A program made the translations under genes and the position numbers. From contig NZ_JAGEMM010000004.1 of the NCBI RefSeq assembly GCF_017921815.1, positions 186,001 to 250,000 on the forward strand: DNA of 64,000 nt. The letters are read 5' to 3'. Source of the stretch: Microvirga antarctica (GTDB taxonomy: Bacteria; Pseudomonadota; Alphaproteobacteria; Rhizobiales; Beijerinckiaceae). The notes below the pieces were generated by a model. It saw only the letters and a list, made by a program, of their open reading frames with translations. It did not search any database and had not been told where the DNA came from. Below, piece by piece: positions 15,594 to 25,253 of this stretch (positions within the stretch are counted from its first letter, which is position 1; each line of letters starts with the position of its first letter).

Positions 15594-16345
15594 CAGATCA
15601 CCTCGTCGCCCAGATAGGCCGCTCTAACCTCCGGGTTGGCGCGAATACCCGCAGGCGTGTCGGTCGCGATCACGCGCCCGTAGACAAGCACGCTGACACG
15701 ATCGGCGAGCGAGAAAACGGCGTCCATGTCGTGCTCGATGAGAATGATCGTCATGCGCTCCTTCAGGGATCGCAGCGTCTCGACGACGCGCTGCGAATCA
15801 TCGTGACCTGTCCCGGCCAACGGCTCATCCAGCAGCAGCACTTTGGGCCGTGTCGCGAGTGCGATGGCAAGTTCAAGCTGCCGCTTTTCTCCGTGAGACA
15901 AGAGACCGGCCGGCACGCCCGCCCGTTCGCCCAGGCCCACGGTTGTCAGACACGACGTCGCCTCCTCGTTGAGGGCCTGCTCCCGCGAGGCGTTGGCAAA
16001 GAACCGGAAACTCGAGCCCGACCGCGCCTGAACGGCCATCGCGACATTCTCAAGCGCCGAGAAGCCCGGCAGGATGGAGGTTATCTGAAAGGACCGTGCG
16101 AGACCGCGACGGACACGCTCGTGCATCGGCAACCGCGTAATCGTGTCGCCATCGAGTACGACCTCGCCGGATCCGGAGGGGAGAAGCCCCGACATCTGGT
16201 GAATGAGGGTCGTCTTTCCGGCCCCGTTCGGCCCGATGATGGCATGCAGGGTGCCTTTCTGCACGGACAGGCTGACGTCATCGGTGACCACGAGGGCGCC
16301 GTAGGCTTTCTTGAGGTGGCGCAGTTCCAGCATCGGCTCAGCCAT
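15593..16345 (-). CDS. livG: LIV-type ABC transporter ATP-binding protein LivG
   Basis: 250 residues from ATG 16345 (MAEPMLELRHLKKAYG). An upstream in-frame start at 16387 would lie deep inside livM, so it is less likely. Walker A GPNGAGKTT, signature LSHGEKRQLELA (the LivG-type variant) and Walker B VLLLDEPLAGTG are present, plus the extra C-terminal segment ending PEVRAAYLG typical of LivG. The start overlaps the livM stop by 8 bases. Confidence 0.9.
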   Translation of the reverse strand: MAEPMLELRHLKKAYGALVVTDDVSLSVQKGTLHAIIGPNGAGKTTLIHQMSGLLPSGSGEVVLDGDTITRLPMHERVRRGLARSFQITSILPGFSALENVAMAVQARSGSSFRFFANASREQALNEEATSCLTTVGLGERAGVPAGLLSHGEKRQLELAIALATRPKVLLLDEPLAGTGHDDSQRVVETLRSLKERMTIILIEHDMDAVFSLADRVSVLVYGRVIATDTPAGIRANPEVRAAYLGDEVI

Positions 16346-17372
16346 GGTCGCCTCGCCGCAGCAGGCCCATGATCCCGCCCCGGGCAAAAAGAACGATCAG
16401 GATGAGCAAGGGACCGAAAATCATTTTCCAGTTCTCAACCAGACGGGTCCGCATGTCGTCCTGCAGCAGGAAGCCGGCGGCATGGAGGAACTCGGGCAGA
16501 AACTCCTCGAGCAGGAGAAAGGCCGCTGCTCCGATGATGGCGCCGTGCAGGCTCCCGAGACCACCCAGAACCACCATGAAGATCAGTTCGCCGGATCGCT
16601 GCCAGGTCATGTAGGCCGGACTGATAAATTCGGTCTGGTTGGCCATCAGGCAACCGGCCAGACCCGCCATCATTCCACTGATCACGTAGGCCGCGAGCTG
16701 ATAGCGGAACGGATGGTATCCGATGGATTCCATCCGAACCGGGTTCTCGCGCGTGCCTCGCAATACGCGACCGAACCTCGACCCGACGATCGCGCGTAAG
16801 AGCCCGTACAAGGCCAGCAGGCAGAGAAAGCATGCCCAGTAGAAGGCCAGATCGCTTTCCAGCAGGCGGCTTCCGAACAGCCTGCTGCGCTCGGGCACAG
16901 TCATTCCGTCGTCGCCGCCATAGGCTGCAAGCGAAGTGGCGAGAAAAAACAGCATCTGGCCGAACGCCAGCGTGATCATGATGAAGTACACGCCCTTGGT
17001 CCGAAGAGAGATCGCCCCCGTGACGAGTGCGAACAACGCCGACGCGGCCAGCGCAACCGGAACCTGGATCAGGATTTCCGCCGAACCTTGGCTTGCCAGG
17101 ATGCCGACAGCGTAAGCGCCGATTCCAAGGAAGGCGGCGTGTCCGAAGCTGACCAATGCGCCGTAGCCCAGGATCAGGTCGAGCGACATCGCTGCAAGGC
17201 CGAAGATCATCACCCGGGTCAAGAGGGAGAGCACGTAGCCTTCGGCGCCGGAAAACGCGGCCAGAAAGGGGGCGACGGCGAAGGCTGCAAACAGGAGGAA
17301 AGGTGCCAGGCCAAGTCGCCGTCCAAACCGGGTCTGCGTACCTGATCCCGATGGTGCGCGTGCAGTCATCAT
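16338..17372 (-). CDS. livM: LIV-type ABC transporter permease LivM
   Basis: 344 residues with 8-10 hydrophobic segments and the LivM landmarks SLDLILGYGALVSFGHAAFL and GAISLRTKGVYFIMITLAFG. The inner-membrane permease partners LivH. It begins 5 bases after the livH stop and overlaps livG. All segments look intact. Confidence 0.92.
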   Translation of the reverse strand: MMTARAPSGSGTQTRFGRRLGLAPFLLFAAFAVAPFLAAFSGAEGYVLSLLTRVMIFGLAAMSLDLILGYGALVSFGHAAFLGIGAYAVGILASQGSAEILIQVPVALAASALFALVTGAISLRTKGVYFIMITLAFGQMLFFLATSLAAYGGDDGMTVPERSRLFGSRLLESDLAFYWACFLCLLALYGLLRAIVGSRFGRVLRGTRENPVRMESIGYHPFRYQLAAYVISGMMAGLAGCLMANQTEFISPAYMTWQRSGELIFMVVLGGLGSLHGAIIGAAAFLLLEEFLPEFLHAAGFLLQDDMRTRLVENWKMIFGPLLILIVLFARGGIMGLLRRGDHG

Positions 17373-17377
17373 GCGTC

Positions 17378-18298
17378 CTAGCGCTTAGCGGGAAAAAGGC
17401 CGGACGGCCGGAAAAACAGAATAGCGGCCATGAAGATGTAGATCAGCATCGGGGCCAGTGCACGACCGGCCTGGCTTGCTGTGGCGGGGTCGAGAAGCAA
17501 CCTGAGGAGGTTCGGAGCGAAGGACCGCCCGACCGTGTCGACGAGTCCGACCAGCAGGGCCGCCACAAACGCCCCCCGGATCGATCCGATGCCGCCGATC
17601 ACGATCACCACAAAAGCCAGGATGAGGATGTTGTCGCCCATGCCGGGCTCGACGGACAGGATGGGTGCCACCATGGCACCGGCGAAACCGGCGAGCATGG
17701 CGCCGAACCCGAACACGATCATGAACAGGCGGCGAATGTTCACGCCGAGCGCCGATACCATTGGCGCGTTGGACGCGCCGGCGCGCACCAGCATGCCGAC
17801 CCGGGTGTGATTGACGATCAGGTAAAGCATTGCTGCGACGAGCAACCCGGCGGCGATGATGGCGAGCCGGTAGACAGGATAGAGCAATCCGTCCGCGATC
17901 TCGACCGACCCTGCCAGCCAGCCCGGCGCCGGCACATTCAGGGGTGCGGCGCCCCAGACGAATTTGACGCCCTGGTTCAGAAACAGAATGACACCGAAGG
18001 TCGCCAGAACCTGGTCGAGATGATCGCGATCGTACAAGTGCCGGAAGACGAGCGCCTCGAGGACCAGGCCGACGGCCAGCGCCGACGGCAATGCGAGCAG
18101 GAGCGCCCACCCGAAATTGCCCGTCCACGCACTGAAGGCCGCCATCAGATAGGCGCCCACCATATATTGGACCCCATGGGCAAGGTTGATGAAATCCATC
18201 ACGCCGAACACGAGGGTCAATCCGGCTGCGATCAGAAACAAGATCAGGCCGAACTGGAGGCCATTCAATGATTGAACGAAGAGGAGGGTCGCTGTCAT
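17378..18298 (-). CDS. livH: LIV-type ABC transporter permease LivH
   Basis: 306 residues from ATG 18298 (MTATLLFVQSLNGLQFG), the typical LivH start; the frame is open further to 18349 without coding signs. Landmarks LTLVFGVMDFINLAHG, ATFGVILFLNQGVKFVWG and VVIVIGGIGSIRGAFVAALL are present. A strong hairpin at 18394-18424 separates it from the binding-protein gene upstream. Confidence 0.92.
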   Translation of the reverse strand: MTATLLFVQSLNGLQFGLILFLIAAGLTLVFGVMDFINLAHGVQYMVGAYLMAAFSAWTGNFGWALLLALPSALAVGLVLEALVFRHLYDRDHLDQVLATFGVILFLNQGVKFVWGAAPLNVPAPGWLAGSVEIADGLLYPVYRLAIIAAGLLVAAMLYLIVNHTRVGMLVRAGASNAPMVSALGVNIRRLFMIVFGFGAMLAGFAGAMVAPILSVEPGMGDNILILAFVVIVIGGIGSIRGAFVAALLVGLVDTVGRSFAPNLLRLLLDPATASQAGRALAPMLIYIFMAAILFFRPSGLFPAKR

Positions 18299-18393
18299 AC
18301 GCGCATTTCTGGCCAAAAAGGCCGTTCCACCGGTCTCACGCCTGAGCACCGCTGCAAACGATTGCGACCCGGGTCTCGCGGAGTCGCAGACCC

Positions 18394-18424
18394 GTCCCGT
18401 GCCGCAAAGAAAGGGGCACGGGAC
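18394..18424 (-). terminator. strong intra-operon hairpin between livK-type and livH genes
   Basis: GTCCCGTGCC (18394-18403) and GGCACGGGAC (18415-18424) form a perfect 10-bp stem with an 11-base loop, 22 bases after the binding-protein stop. It lacks a T-run. In ABC operons a hairpin here usually lowers read-through or protects the upstream mRNA, giving excess binding protein over permease. Confidence 0.6.
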
Positions 18425-18445
18425 TGGCTTGATGGGCAGGGCGGA

Positions 18446-19621
18446 CTAGATGGTGGCCGCACATTCCTTCGCATAGGCATCCGTATAATCGTCAAAAACC
18501 TTTTCGACGATTTCGGTCTGGAATTTGCCGTCGGGACGCTTGGCAGCCTTCACGAGATAGAAATCCTGGATCGGGAAGCCATTGGCGCCGATCTTGAAGT
18601 CGCCGCGGAGCGATTTGAAATCGGCTTTCTTGAGCGCGGCGCGCACGGCGTCCTTGTTGTCGGTCTTTCCACCCGTCGCCTTCAGGGCGCTGTCGATCAT
18701 CAGCGCGGCATCATAGGCATGCATGGCGTAGGAGGCGGGCACGACGTTATAGGCCGCTTCAAAGCCAGCCACGAACTTCTTGTTTTCCGGCGTGTCGAGG
18801 TTGGGCGCCCAATTCGAGCCGCCCAGCATGCCGATGGCGGCATCCTGCTGGCCTGGAAGCGTGGACTCGTCGACCGTGAACGCCGACAGGAACGGAATGC
18901 GCTCGGCCAGGCCTGCGGCACGATACTGCTTGACGAGGTTCACGCCCATGCCGCCCGGCATGAAGGTGAAGATCGCGTCGGGTTTCAGCGAGGCGATTTT
19001 CGCGAGTTCGGACTGGAAATCGAGATTGGTGAGCGGCACGTAGGATTCTTCGACGATCTCGCCCTTGTAATGTCGTTTAAATCCGGCGAGCGCATCCTTG
19101 CCCGCCTGATAGTTGGGCGCCAGCAGATAGACCTTCTTGTATCCGCGATCCTGCGCAACCTTGCCCAGCACTTCGTGGTTCTGGTCATTCTGGTAAGAGG
19201 TGGCGAAGAAATACGGATTGCAGCTTTTGCCGGCAAGATTCGAGGGGCCGGCATTGGTGCTGATGTAGAAGGTGCTGGAATCGACGATCGGTTTGTGCAC
19301 CGCGACAGCCACGTTCGAGAAGATTGGACCGACCACGAAGTCCACCTTGTCGCGCTCGATCAGGCCCTTGACCTTCGTCACGGCGACATCGGGCTTAAGC
19401 TCATCGTCCACGACGATCACCTCGACGTCGCGCCCGCCGAGCTTGCCGCCAAGATCCTTGACGGCGAGCTGAAAGCCATCGCGCGCCTGCTGACCCAACA
19501 CAGCCGACGGTCCGGACAGCGTCAGAAGCAGTCCGACCTTGAGCTTCTCCTGGGCAAGGCCCGGTGTGGCGGCAAGACCGAGCGCGGCCGCGACACCAAG
19601 GGCTTTAAATCTTACATGCAT
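18446..19621 (-). CDS. LIV-type ABC transporter substrate-binding protein, probable aromatic acid binder
   Basis: 391 residues from ATG 19621 after GGGAG. A signal peptide (MHVRFKALGVAAALGLAATPGLAQ) is followed by KLKVGLLLTLSGPSAVLGQQ of the periplasmic Peripla_BP_6 fold. The segment GGSNWAPNLDTPENKKFVAGF and its overall pattern match binding proteins found with benzoate/hydroxybenzoate-type importers. It is divergent from the 2-aminobenzoate-CoA ligase gene across a 251-bp region, so anthranilate is the best guess for its ligand (inference from context). Confidence 0.88.
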   Translation of the reverse strand: MHVRFKALGVAAALGLAATPGLAQEKLKVGLLLTLSGPSAVLGQQARDGFQLAVKDLGGKLGGRDVEVIVVDDELKPDVAVTKVKGLIERDKVDFVVGPIFSNVAVAVHKPIVDSSTFYISTNAGPSNLAGKSCNPYFFATSYQNDQNHEVLGKVAQDRGYKKVYLLAPNYQAGKDALAGFKRHYKGEIVEESYVPLTNLDFQSELAKIASLKPDAIFTFMPGGMGVNLVKQYRAAGLAERIPFLSAFTVDESTLPGQQDAAIGMLGGSNWAPNLDTPENKKFVAGFEAAYNVVPASYAMHAYDAALMIDSALKATGGKTDNKDAVRAALKKADFKSLRGDFKIGANGFPIQDFYLVKAAKRPDGKFQTEIVEKVFDDYTDAYAKECAATI

Positions 19622-19872
19622 GATCGTCTCCCGAATGAGTGGTTCCCCGCGCACGGTGTGCCGTGCTGCGAAATTGCGTTGTCGCCAGGACGCGAGTCGT
19701 CCGGACGAGATCCGTGGGCAATGTAGCCGCAATTCCCGCCGCCGGAATACTCCTATTCGGAGGAGAGCGGGACGCCGGGAATTCGGTTCGGCATTGCCAA
19801 GCATTATTTGAAGCTTTAAATAAATAGCGGATTTCTTCAAGCGGCTTGTTCCGCTCTGCAGGGGAACGGACG
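19622..19872. promoter_or_regulatory. divergent control region between the importer and aminobenzoate operons
   Basis: 251 bp with no gene. It holds the A/T-rich palindrome listed at 19794-19823 near the ligase side. Nearer the importer is a second inverted repeat, GAATA (19745-19749) and TATTC (19754-19758) separated by CTCC. The second repeat may mark importer-side control; its function is unknown. Confidence 0.5.
19794..19823 (+). promoter_or_regulatory. promoter with overlapping 20-bp palindromic operator, ligase gene
   Basis: The palindrome TTATTTGAAGCTTTAAATAA (19804-19823) is symmetric except for one base pair. It overlaps a plausible promoter: -35 TTGCCA (19794-19799), 17-base spacer, -10 TAAATA (19817-19822), about 50 bases before the ligase ATG. 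The same design recurs at 21564-21594. The MarR-family protein encoded at 24744-25253 is the obvious candidate binder (inference). Confidence 0.65.
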
Positions 19873-21534
19873 ATGACGGACACGGCTCATCTCGACTCCT
19901 TCGCGCGCGATAACCTGCCCCCGCGGGACCAGTGGCCAACGCTGCTGTTGGGTGGGCCGGACTTCCAATATCCGGAGCGGCTGAACTGCGCGACAGCGTT
20001 TCTCGATCGCTGGGTGGCGGAAGGACGCGGAGATGAATCCTGTCTGATCGGCCCCGACGAAACGCTTACCTATCGGGCGCTTCAGGAGCGGGTGAACCGG
20101 ATCTGCAATGTCCTCGTCGACCGACTCGGCTTTGTGACCGGAAACCGGGTGCTTTTGCGTTCTGCCAACACCCCGATGATGGTTGCGATCTACCTTGCCG
20201 TATTGAAGGCGGGCGGCATCGTCGTGGCGACCATGCCCTTGCTGCGGGCGAAGGAGATCGCCTACCCGATCACAAAGGCCCAGATCACCTTGGCGTTCTG
20301 CGACCACCGTCTGGCCGTTGAAATGGAGCGTGCGAAGACCCTTGCGCCCGATCTCGGTGCAGTCGTGTACTGGGGATCAGGCGCGTCTGACAGTCTTGAG
20401 CAGCTCATGGAAGCGGCATCGCCGGCTTTCGCGGCGGTCGACACCGCCGCAGACGATGTGGCGCTGATCGGTTTCACCTCCGGCACGACCGGAGAACCGA
20501 AGGGTACGATGCATTTCCATCGCGATCTTCTGGCGATCTGCGACGGCTATGCGCAGCACGTCCTTCAGGCGCGCGCCACCGATCGCTTCATCGGGTCGCC
20601 CCCGCTGGCCTTCACGTTCGGTCTGGGCGGCATCGTCTTGTTCCCGTTGCGGATCGGGGCCTCGACGGTTTTGCTGGAGAGGGCCGGGCCGGACGATCTG
20701 CTGGCGGCCATCGGCAGCTACAGGGCAACAATCTGCTTCACGGCGCCAACTGCGTACCGCGCGATGCTCCCGAAGCTCGCCCATCATGACATAACGACCT
20801 TGCGTAAATGTGTTTCTGCCGGCGAGCCCCTGCCGAAGGACACGTTTGAAGCCTGGCAGGCAGCCACGGGTCTGAAGCTGATGGATGGCATCGGCGCCAC
20901 AGAGATGCTTCACATCTTCATCGCCGCGAAGGAAAGCGAGATTCGGCCGGGTGCCACCGGCAAACCGGTGCCGGGTTACGAGGCGAAGGTGGTCGACGAT
21001 CGGGGGACAACGGTTCCACCCGGCACCATCGGCCGCTTGGCAGTTCGCGGCCCGACCGGCTGCCGCTACCTCGCCGACGACCGCCAGACACGCTACGTCC
21101 AGAATGGCTGGAACATCACCGGCGATACCTACATCATGGATGCGGATGGATATTTTTGGTACCAGGCGCGCTCCGACGATATGATTGTGTCGTCAGGCTA
21201 CAATATTGCGGGACCCGAGGTCGAGGCCGCGCTTCTGACCCACCCGGCCGTCGCAGAATGCGGGGTGGTCGCAGCCCCCGACGACGAGCGCGGCATGGTC
21301 GTGAAGGCCTATGTGGTGCTGCGGTCCGATTACCGGCCCGGCGAGGAGCTCGCAAAGCACCTCCAGGATCACGTCAAGGCCGAGATCGCCCCGTATAAGT
21401 ATCCCCGGGCGATTGCCTTCGTCGACACGTTGCCCCGGACCGAGACCGGCAAGCTCCAGCGGTTTGCCCTTCGGCGGATCGCGGAATCGGATGTTCCTGC
21501 GGCAACTGTCCCTGTTCAATCGTCTCCGGCTTGA
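19873..21534 (+). CDS. abmG: 2-aminobenzoate-CoA ligase (AMP-forming)
   Basis: 553 residues from ATG 19873. It activates anthranilate with ATP and CoA, the first step of the CoA-dependent aerobic anthranilate route known from Azoarcus evansii. The N-terminus AHLDSFARDNLPPRDQWP and DFQYPERLNCA is characteristic of this ligase group. The AMP-binding motif is FTSGTTGEPKG, followed by DGIGATEM, TGDTYIMDADGYFWY and the C-terminal catalytic Lys in PRTETGKLQR. It lies upstream of the matching monooxygenase/reductase, which supports the substrate call. Confidence 0.85.
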   Translation: MTDTAHLDSFARDNLPPRDQWPTLLLGGPDFQYPERLNCATAFLDRWVAEGRGDESCLIGPDETLTYRALQERVNRICNVLVDRLGFVTGNRVLLRSANTPMMVAIYLAVLKAGGIVVATMPLLRAKEIAYPITKAQITLAFCDHRLAVEMERAKTLAPDLGAVVYWGSGASDSLEQLMEAASPAFAAVDTAADDVALIGFTSGTTGEPKGTMHFHRDLLAICDGYAQHVLQARATDRFIGSPPLAFTFGLGGIVLFPLRIGASTVLLERAGPDDLLAAIGSYRATICFTAPTAYRAMLPKLAHHDITTLRKCVSAGEPLPKDTFEAWQAATGLKLMDGIGATEMLHIFIAAKESEIRPGATGKPVPGYEAKVVDDRGTTVPPGTIGRLAVRGPTGCRYLADDRQTRYVQNGWNITGDTYIMDADGYFWYQARSDDMIVSSGYNIAGPEVEAALLTHPAVAECGVVAAPDDERGMVVKAYVVLRSDYRPGEELAKHLQDHVKAEIAPYKYPRAIAFVDTLPRTETGKLQRFALRRIAESDVPAATVPVQSSPA

Positions 21535-21563
21535 TGCGGGGGCGACAGGGCAAGTGAGAAGGC

Positions 21564-21594
21564 TTGATCGAAAATTGTTTTAAGCTTAAAATAA
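21564..21594 (+). promoter_or_regulatory. promoter with overlapping 20-bp palindromic operator, monooxygenase/reductase gene
   Basis: The palindrome TTGTTTTAAGCTTAAAATAA (21575-21594), perfect over its inner 14 bases, lies 26 bases before the ATG at 21621. It overlaps -35 TTGATC (21564-21569), a 17-base spacer and -10 TAAAAT (21587-21592). Sequence and geometry match the site at 19794-19823, giving a shared consensus TTrTTTkAAGCTTwAAATAA. Confidence 0.65.
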
Positions 21595-21620
21595 CCGGGC
21601 AACGTGGTGGATGGGTTCTC

Positions 21621-23975
21621 ATGAAAACGGCGATCATAGGCGGAGGTCCGGCGGGCCTTTATTTCGCGATCCTGCAAAAGAAGCAGTGGCCGAGCGCGGA
21701 CATCACAGTCTACGAGCGAAACCGGGCCGACGAGACATTCGGGTTCGGCGTCGTGTTTTCGGACGCGACCCTCGACAATTTCGAGAAATACGACAAGCCG
21801 AGCTATGATCGCATCACGCGGGAATTCGCCTATTGGGACGACATAGCCATCCACTTTCGGGGCAACGAGCACCGCATCGGGGGCAATGGATTCTGCGGCT
21901 GCTCGCGTCGGACGCTCCTGCTGATCCTGCAGGATCGCGCTGCCGAACTGGGAATCACGTTGCACTATGAGGTCGACGTGGATGACGAGAGCCAGTTCGC
22001 GGATGCGGATCTGGTCATCATCGCGGATGGGGCCAACAGCCGCTTTCGCGAACGCTATGCGGATCACTTCCAGCCTGAGGTCGATCTGCGGCCGAACAAG
22101 TTCGCTTGGATGGGCTCGACCCGTCCGCTCGACGCTTTCACCTTCATCTTCCAGGAAACTGAATGGGGACCCTTCATTGCCCATGCCTACCAGTATGAGC
22201 CCAACCGCTCTACCTGGGTCTTCGAGACCGATCCTGAGACCTTCGAACGCGCCGGCCTGGCCGACAAGACTGAGGCTGAAGGCGCGGCGCTCATGGAGAC
22301 GATTTTCGGCTGGTTTCTGGGTGGTCACAAGATCCTGACCAACCGTTCGATCTGGCGCAATTTTCCGATGATCCGCAACAAGCGCTGGGTGATGGGCAAC
22401 AAGGTGCTGATGGGCGATGCCAAGTCGACCGCACATTTTTCCATTGGGTCGGGCACCAAGCTTGCCATGGAAGATGCCATAGCGCTGTTCGAGGCTTTCA
22501 AGCGGGATGCCAGCGTATCCGGCGCTTTGGCCCTGTACGAGACAGGCCGACGCGAGGAGGTCGAGAAGACGCAGCACGCCGCCGATGTCTCGCTCGTGTG
22601 GTTCGAGCATCTGGCGCGCTTCTGGGATTTCGATCCCGTGCAGTTCTCGTTCGGCGTCATGACGCGCGCCAAAGCAATCACCTATGACAATCTGCGTCTG
22701 CGCGCGCCAGATTTCGTCCAGTCCGTCGATCGAACATTTGCTCAGCACGTCCGCAACAGCGGCTTCGACGTGTCGGTCGATGAGCCCGCCGTGCCGATGT
22801 TCCAGCCGTTCCGGTTGCGGGACATGGTTCTCGACAACCGGGTCGTGGTTGCGCCGATGGACATGTATTCGGCGACCGACGGCGTGCCGGGCGATTGGCA
22901 TCTCGTGCATTACGGAGCCCGTGCGACCGGCGGCGCGGGCCTCGTCTTCACGGAGATGACATGCATCTCACCGGAGTCGCGCATTACTCTCGGTTGCACC
23001 GGCATATGGAATGACGAGCAGCAGGACGCGTGGCAACGGATTGTCGATTTCGTTCACGGTAACTCCGCCTCGAAATTTTGCCTGCAATTGGGCCATGCGG
23101 GGCGCAAAGGCGCCACCAAGCTCATGTGGGACGGGATCGACCGACCCCTGAACGAGGGCGCATGGGATGTCTATTCGGCTTCGCCAATCCCCTATTTTTC
23201 TGACAGCCAAGTCCCCCGGGAATTGACCCGTGAGGATATGGCGCTGATCACCACGCAGTTCGTAGACGCAGCCAAGCGCGGGGATCGCGCAGGGTTCGAC
23301 ATGCTCGAGCTCCATTGCGCGCACGGCTACCTGCTGGCGAGTTTCATCTCGCCGCTGACCAATCGGCGCACCGATGAATACGGCGGCTCCCTGGAGAACA
23401 GGCTTCGCTTCCCACTCGAGGTTTTCGACGCGATGCGCGCCGTCTGGCCGGCTCACAAGCCCATGTCCGTGCGCCTGTCAGCGACCGACTGGGCGGAAGG
23501 CGGCGTGACAAGCGACATGGCGGTCGACGTCGCGCGCCTGTTTTCGGAGCACGGCGTCGATCTCGTTGACGTATCCGCGGGTCAGACGGTGCGAGAGGCG
23601 CGGCCCATTTATGGCCGGATGTTCCAGACGCCATTCTCGGATCAGATCCGCAACGAGGCGCAGGTCGCGACCATGTGCGTGGGTAACATCACGACGGCCG
23701 ATCAGGTCAATACGATCCTGGCGGCCGGTCGCGCCGATCTCGTGGCGCTTGGACGTCCGCATCTGGTCGATCCGTTCTTCACCATTAAGGCCGCCGCCTG
23801 GTATCGCGCACAAGCCATCCATTGCCCCCAACCCTATCTGCCGGGTAAAGAGCAGATCTTCCGCAACTCTGTTCGGGATCGTCAGGACCTTGAAGACCTC
23901 AAGATCAAAGGCCGGCCGAAAACGCGGGCGGAGCTGAAAATGGAGGCTGCGGGCAAACCCCTCGCGGCGGAATGA
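21621..23975 (+). CDS. abmA: 2-aminobenzoyl-CoA monooxygenase/reductase (bifunctional flavoprotein)
   Basis: 784 residues, a natural fusion. The N-terminal FAD monooxygenase has [11 protein letters not shown] (5-15), [11 protein letters not shown] and [19 protein letters not shown]. From about residue 394 an Old-Yellow-Enzyme-type FMN reductase follows ([46 protein letters not shown]). This layout is that of 2-aminobenzoyl-CoA monooxygenase/reductase, which hydroxylates and then reduces the ring of 2-aminobenzoyl-CoA to a non-aromatic ketone. Databases often label the family salicylyl-CoA 5-hydroxylase. It has its own promoter/operator, and its TGA overlaps the SDR start (ATGA). Confidence 0.87.
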   Translation: MKTAIIGGGPAGLYFAILQKKQWPSADITVYERNRADETFGFGVVFSDATLDNFEKYDKPSYDRITREFAYWDDIAIHFRGNEHRIGGNGFCGCSRRTLLLILQDRAAELGITLHYEVDVDDESQFADADLVIIADGANSRFRERYADHFQPEVDLRPNKFAWMGSTRPLDAFTFIFQETEWGPFIAHAYQYEPNRSTWVFETDPETFERAGLADKTEAEGAALMETIFGWFLGGHKILTNRSIWRNFPMIRNKRWVMGNKVLMGDAKSTAHFSIGSGTKLAMEDAIALFEAFKRDASVSGALALYETGRREEVEKTQHAADVSLVWFEHLARFWDFDPVQFSFGVMTRAKAITYDNLRLRAPDFVQSVDRTFAQHVRNSGFDVSVDEPAVPMFQPFRLRDMVLDNRVVVAPMDMYSATDGVPGDWHLVHYGARATGGAGLVFTEMTCISPESRITLGCTGIWNDEQQDAWQRIVDFVHGNSASKFCLQLGHAGRKGATKLMWDGIDRPLNEGAWDVYSASPIPYFSDSQVPRELTREDMALITTQFVDAAKRGDRAGFDMLELHCAHGYLLASFISPLTNRRTDEYGGSLENRLRFPLEVFDAMRAVWPAHKPMSVRLSATDWAEGGVTSDMAVDVARLFSEHGVDLVDVSAGQTVREARPIYGRMFQTPFSDQIRNEAQVATMCVGNITTADQVNTILAAGRADLVALGRPHLVDPFFTIKAAAWYRAQAIHCPQPYLPGKEQIFRNSVRDRQDLEDLKIKGRPKTRAELKMEAAGKPLAAE

Positions 23976-24742
23976 TGGCTATGGAACGTTTTGAAGGGCG
24001 TCACGCGGTCGTGACAGGCGGTGGCCGAGGCATCGGCCGGGCAATTGCCAAGAGCCTCGTCGCGGCTGGCGCGACGGTCACGATCATGGGGCGTGATCGC
24101 GTCACTCTGGATGCAGCGGTATCAGCGGGTGACGCACATGCGGCGGCGGTTGCCGACGTCACAGACCTGGCCGCGGTGCAGGAGGGCGTTTCAAGCGCTG
24201 TTGCCCGGCATGGCCCAGTGGATCTGATGATCGCCAATGCGGGCAGCGCGGCCTCCATGCCGTTCCTGAAAACCACCCCGGCGGTCTTCCGGCAGATGCT
24301 GGACGTCAATCTCATCGGTGTCACGAACGCTGCGCATGCCGTCCTCGGCCCGATGATCAAGCGCGGTCACGGCCGCATCATTGCGGTGGGCTCGACAGCG
24401 GGTCTCAAGGGCTATCCGTATGTGACCGCCTATTGCGCGGCGAAGCACGCGGTCATCGGCCTCGTGCGCGCGCTTGCCCTCGAGACCGCTAAAACCGGCG
24501 TGACGGTCAATGCGGTCTGTCCGGGCTTTACCGATACCGATCTCGTCGCCGACAGCCTCGAGAACATCATGGCCAAGACCGCCCGGACGCGGGAACAGGC
24601 GCTGGAGGAACTCGTCCGGCACAATCCGCAGCAGCGGCTCATCGATCCATCGGAAGTTGCCGATGCTGTTCTTTTTCTGTGCGGCATGAATGCCCGCTCG
24701 GTCACTGGACAAGCCATTGTGGTTGCCGGGGGAGAAATCTGA
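23972..24742 (+). CDS. short-chain dehydrogenase/reductase of the aminobenzoyl-CoA cluster
   Basis: 256 residues, classical SDR: cofactor motif [10 protein letters not shown] (about 15-24), NAG (IANAGSAA), catalytic Ser in VGSTAGLKG and YCAAK (Tyr-x-x-x-Lys). It likely acts on a hydroxyacyl- or keto-CoA intermediate after ring reduction, as in a beta-oxidation-like lower pathway; the exact step is unknown. The ATG overlaps the monooxygenase/reductase stop by ATGA. Confidence 0.88.
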   Translation: MMAMERFEGRHAVVTGGGRGIGRAIAKSLVAAGATVTIMGRDRVTLDAAVSAGDAHAAAVADVTDLAAVQEGVSSAVARHGPVDLMIANAGSAASMPFLKTTPAVFRQMLDVNLIGVTNAAHAVLGPMIKRGHGRIIAVGSTAGLKGYPYVTAYCAAKHAVIGLVRALALETAKTGVTVNAVCPGFTDTDLVADSLENIMAKTARTREQALEELVRHNPQQRLIDPSEVADAVLFLCGMNARSVTGQAIVVAGGEI

Positions 24743-24743
24743 C

Positions 24744-25253
24744 ATGACCATCAGCGCCATTCCCCTCGATGCCGAGACAAACGCCGTCGAGATGCCCGAC
24801 GATCACCGCGACGAGTTGCGGCTGTGGCTGAGACTGCTCACCTGCTCGAACCTGATCGAAGGTGAAATCCGGCGCCGGCTGCGGGACCGCTTTAACGTCA
24901 CGCTGCCGCGCTTCGACCTGATGGCCCAGCTCGACAAGGCGCCCGACGGAATGACGTTGTCGGATCTCTCCAAGCGCATGATGGTGTCGAACGGCAACCT
25001 GACCGGTCTCGTGGATCGCCTCGTCGCATCCGGCCACATTGACCGCCGGGTCTCCGAAACGGACCGTCGCGCGCAGATGATCAGCCTGACGCCGATGGGA
25101 CAATCCGAGTTCCGGACCATCGCCGGGGAGCATGAGAACTGGATTGCCGAACTGTTCGGAGGCCTGAACAAGAAAGACCAGAAGGACCTGATGCGGCTTC
25201 TGGCAAAGACGAAATATTCGGCCCGACACGCGGTTCACGGAGACAACGAGTGA
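24744..25253 (+). CDS. MarR-family transcriptional regulator of the aminobenzoate cluster
   Basis: 169 residues from ATG 24744, after GGGGGAG and 1 base past the SDR stop. The winged helix spans about 60-125: [20 protein letters not shown] (wHTH start), [20 protein letters not shown] (recognition helix and wing) and [15 protein letters not shown]. MarR proteins bind palindromes as dimers and often respond to aromatic acids or their CoA esters. The two 20-bp palindromes upstream of the ligase and monooxygenase/reductase are likely targets. Sitting inside the operon it would be autoregulated. The stop overlaps the next GTG (GTGA). Confidence 0.9.
   Translation: MTISAIPLDAETNAVEMPDDHRDELRLWLRLLTCSNLIEGEIRRRLRDRFNVTLPRFDLMAQLDKAPDGMTLSDLSKRMMVSNGNLTGLVDRLVASGHIDRRVSETDRRAQMISLTPMGQSEFRTIAGEHENWIAELFGGLNKKDQKDLMRLLAKTKYSARHAVHGDNE

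Noticed and set aside
18272-19726. 484-residue plus-strand open frame over the binding-protein gene
   Set aside because: Antisense to a binding protein with signal peptide and fold motifs.
21516-22910. 464-residue minus-strand open frame in the monooxygenase/reductase gene
   Set aside because: Antisense shadow; it would also read through the palindromic promoter.
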